A DNA stretch of 21,152 nt, from assembly GCA_015501055.1 (NCBI GenBank), contig JADNYV010000584.1, forward strand, positions 1 to 21,152, in the 5' to 3' direction. A program made the position numbers and the translations under genes. The notes under the pieces are model-generated. The model saw only the letters and a program-made list of their open reading frames with translations, ran no database searches and was not told the origin of the DNA. The DNA comes from Mucidula mucida. Its lineage: Eukaryota; Basidiomycota; Agaricomycetes; Agaricales; Physalacriaceae. Numbering within the stretch: the first letter of the stretch is position 1; the number at the start of each line of letters is the position of its first letter. Positions 19,042 to 21,152 of the stretch are shown in pieces.

Positions 19042-20304
19042 TTATTTATACTTGGGAGGGTTCTTGGGCTTGCGAGTAGATCTGCGCAACGGCGGTGTCG
19101 GCAGGTAGTTGGGAGGCGTCAGAGCGCCCGGCGATGATTCCTTGTTACCACTGCGCCGCCCTTTCTTCGACTGCGTTTTACTGCGCTTGGAGGGTGGCTC
19201 CTCAACTGGCTCAGTGCGCGACAATGACGGCGACCTCGCTCGCTTTCCGGGTTGCACATCGACCACATCCGCAGCCGTAGAGTCTAAGTGGTGTTTCTTA
19301 TGTCGGATGCATTCCCTTTGGCAAGAGCAGTGGATCGCTCGTTGTTCTCCTTCATATACTTCCGCATCTTTTTCTTCTGCTTCAAAATCCGCGGGTCATT
19401 AGTTTTGTAGTCGCGTTCCTCGGGCGTCTGATAGCCATCATCAGGAGGCGGCGTAGGCTGACGCGGTTTTTTTGGAAAGCCTTTGACAGGGACCAGACCG
19501 CGATGCTGGTACTTCTTCCAAGTCCCGTGCATCCATGTGATGGGGATGGGCTCTTGGATTGGGTTCATAGTTTGGGATGATCAACATTCGAAGCCGGGTG
19601 TCAATGAGAGGAGAGCCGTTCAACTCGATGTCAAAGGTTGTGAAGACGTAATCCACGAGTGCGCAGAAAATGAAGGCAGGGTGAACGTGGGCTCTTATAG
19701 GTGGCAGATTGTCATAGGGAGGGTCGTATCGTGCATTGCCTATGTATAATGGTTTTTGGTCTCCACTTTGTGGGACTGGTGGGAGAAGCTGGTAGGTGTA
19801 TTCAACCGCGGGGAGGTGCTAGTGATGGACACTCAATCTTTGTAAGCAACATAGACAATTGACGCACGTCGGTGAAAAGAACTCGGCCGTCCGGCGTAGG
19901 AGCCGCACGGTTGTGGTCAAAGAGATCGGAAAGGCTTTGCAAAACTTCGATGGATGGAAGCAAGGCCCACACTTGGTCTTCGTAGTACTCTTGCATATCA
20001 CTGTGAACTAGAAATATTGTGCTTAGACAAAGGCCAAACGGTCGTACAAAACGGGAACATACGTTTGGTGCTCATGAGAGCTGTGTTGCCGCGGTAATGG
20101 TCAAGATCACCGCGTTCAAGGCCTAGAGTGTATTCCAGTCCGTCGAGATGCTAAGAGCGCACATCAGTGTATTCTCGCGATTTATTGTGGCGAGCGGACA
20201 AACCGAAGTGGGGAATCCGTTCGGGGGATGAAATGGAAGTCCAGAAGTTTGGACGAGGTTGGATCAGTAGTTATCTCATCCAAAGTGGCGGAGCTGGACT
20301 CCAT
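19042..20304 (-). CDS. Unnamed fungal protein, HNH-like family resemblance; reading frame possibly broken
   Basis: The 5' part assembles cleanly: exons 20304-20200, 20150-20063, 20007-19868 (333 nt, in frame), then 19818 onward. It reads LDGLEYTLGLERGDLDHYRG, WALLPSIEVLQSLSDLFDHN, YTYQLLPPVP, PPYDNLPPIRAHVHPAFIFC and TTFDIELNGSPLIDTRLRM. The arrangement recalls agaricomycete HNH-nuclease-like proteins (a Y(x)LLP block, then PP(x)RSHVHP), but I see no HNH catalytic triplet, so this is a weak guess. Near 19571 the frame must change to continue as IPITWMHGTWKKYQHRG and a Lys/Pro-rich stretch, and I find no fitting intron. Near 19330 it changes again to the basic C-terminus (KRARSPSLSR, KTQSKKGRR, PLRRSTRKP), where a 44-nt intron (19374-19331, weak donor) would fit. 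The C-terminus looks nuclear. It may be a decaying gene. Confidence 0.5.
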
Positions 20305-20897
20305 GATGGTGGGTGATGAGGGAGGTGCTGGTGGGAGGACAAGTCGAACAATGGTTAAGGGCCAAAGCCATCTGTGAGTACGCTACACGTGACTCGGCAG
20401 AAATTGGCCGGCCGAGTTCGGCACGGTGCCCTTGTTCATCTTTGAATTTTTATTGTTCGACAATTCTCTGTTCACGCGCGACTTGCAACGACCCTGGCTC
20501 TCAGAGCCTTTCTCCTTCAGCCTCGAAACCACTTTGCCACGTCATTAAAAACAGACTCTTTGCTCTGCGCTTACTGACGTTCCCACACCCGCCTTGGATA
20601 GGTAGCTAGAAACCTCAGTCTACATGCAGGTGTTAACAAACTTGAACAGCTCTTCCCGCGGCACAGCTTCCCTAGATGTACTCTGGGCTGACCTTGAACA
20701 AAAAACGGCTGAAGAAGAACAATGCAGGAACAATGCAAGCTCGCCTATAAAATGGCCTCCCAAGTACGGACAACACAACAATTCTCTTCTTTGCTTTCCT
20801 TACCTTCTTGGGACTCCGACATACTCATGCCCTTCCCCTCGCACATTTTCGAAGACTCTGACGACGAAATGTCGGCGCAACTGATAACGTGTTGAAC
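20305..20897. other. Intergenic/divergent region left of the right-end gene
   Basis: The 593 bp lie between the start of the minus-strand gene at 20304 and the probable start of the plus-strand gene at the right edge, so both promoters should be here. A TATA-like box at 20746-20751 is annotated separately. Plus-strand frames at 20313-20609 and 20624-20884 show no domain. Confidence 0.45.
20746..20751 (+). promoter_or_regulatory. TATA-like box of the right-end gene
   Basis: TATAAA occurs in CGCCTATAAAATGGCC. It is 81 bp before an ATG at 20827 (22 codons, acidic) and 152 bp before the ATG at 20898 used for the partial gene. The match is strong; which start it serves is open. Confidence 0.5.
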
Positions 20898-21152
20898 ATG
20901 GATGCCTCAGACTCCGGCGACGAAGGCGACGACCCCAGGGATCTCGACTATGCCCCCCGGACGAGAACGCCAATCATCGGAACTACAAGAATGAACCTCG
21001 AGATCCTCATCTCGCTGCGAGATCTGCGGCGGCGGCCAAGCATCCAGGTAGATGCGCCTTCAACGGGTGGAGAAAACGTTTGTTCTAACGTTCAGTATGC
21101 ACATGGTACTGCCCGCCATATTGGCTACACACAGACCCGACTGGTATGGGTC
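20898..21152 (+). CDS. Partial gene with acidic N-terminus, cut by the window end
   Basis: From ATG 20898 the frame reads MDASDSGDEGDDPRDLDYAP, then TRTPIIGTTRMNLEILISLR and an Arg-rich stretch. It then meets a credible 50-nt intron (about 21050-21099, GTAGAT...GTTCAG) and a second exon that leaves the window. The acidic start and the basic patch suggest a nuclear or chromatin-related protein, but I do not recognise it. An upstream ATG at 20827 opens an equally acidic 22-codon frame (MPFPSHIFEDSDDEMSAQ...) one base out of phase; joining the two would need an indel, since no intron fits. Confidence 0.35.
   Translation, partial: MDASDSGDEGDDPRDLDYAPRTRTPIIGTTRMNLEILISLRDLRRRPSIQVDAPSTGGENVCSNVQYAHGTARHIGYTQTRLVWV

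Noticed and set aside
1..21152. Transposons, CRISPR arrays, rRNA
   Set aside because: No terminal repeats, transposase or reverse-transcriptase motifs, regularly spaced repeats or rRNA core sequences were seen on either strand.

Overview
This window looks like nuclear DNA of an agaricomycete (mushroom-forming basidiomycete). The genes are cut by many tiny introns (39-59 nt, usually GT...AG with a short CTNAC-like branch site), and the recognisable genes are eukaryotic housekeeping genes plus secreted fungal enzymes. I assembled exon models by hand. In ten genes every junction keeps frame and the total coding length is a multiple of three.

Layout, left to right. Positions 1-646: no gene I can support. 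647-2369 (-): DGAT2-type acyl-CoA:diacylglycerol acyltransferase in 13 exons. 3239-4147 (-): tubulin-folding cofactor B. 4357-5411 (-): SPRY-domain protein, divergent from 5543-6067 (+), RNA polymerase III subunit C11, across a 131-bp shared promoter. 6718-7408 (+): two-finger C2H2-like protein. 7586-9030 (+): F-box gene remnant broken by about five frameshifts. 9567-9894 (-): 72-residue protein with an N-myristoylation-type start, one long hydrophobic segment, a Cys-rich patch and a basic tail. 11118-12145 (+): FMP52/TIP30-type NAD(P)-binding oxidoreductase.

The right half carries a small secretome block. A class 3 lipase (12400-13622, -) and a GH5 beta-glucanase-type hydrolase (14482-16669, +) diverge from a shared 859-bp promoter. 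A second, paralogous class 3 lipase (17193-18520, +) follows. The two lipases share four intron positions, so they are old duplicates. Next comes a gene I cannot name (19042-20304, -) that needs two reading-frame changes to read through, and a partial unnamed gene running off the right end.

The most unusual signal is in RNA processing. Four of roughly 64 introns can only be modelled as GC-AG introns (one in DGAT2, one in RPC11, two in lipase 2). Several genes also depend on microexons: 7 nt in RPC11, 7 nt in GH5, 10 and 13 nt in DGAT2, and a 3-nt coding first exon (the bare ATG) in the 72-residue protein. I saw no CRISPR array, transposon, rRNA or convincing tRNA.
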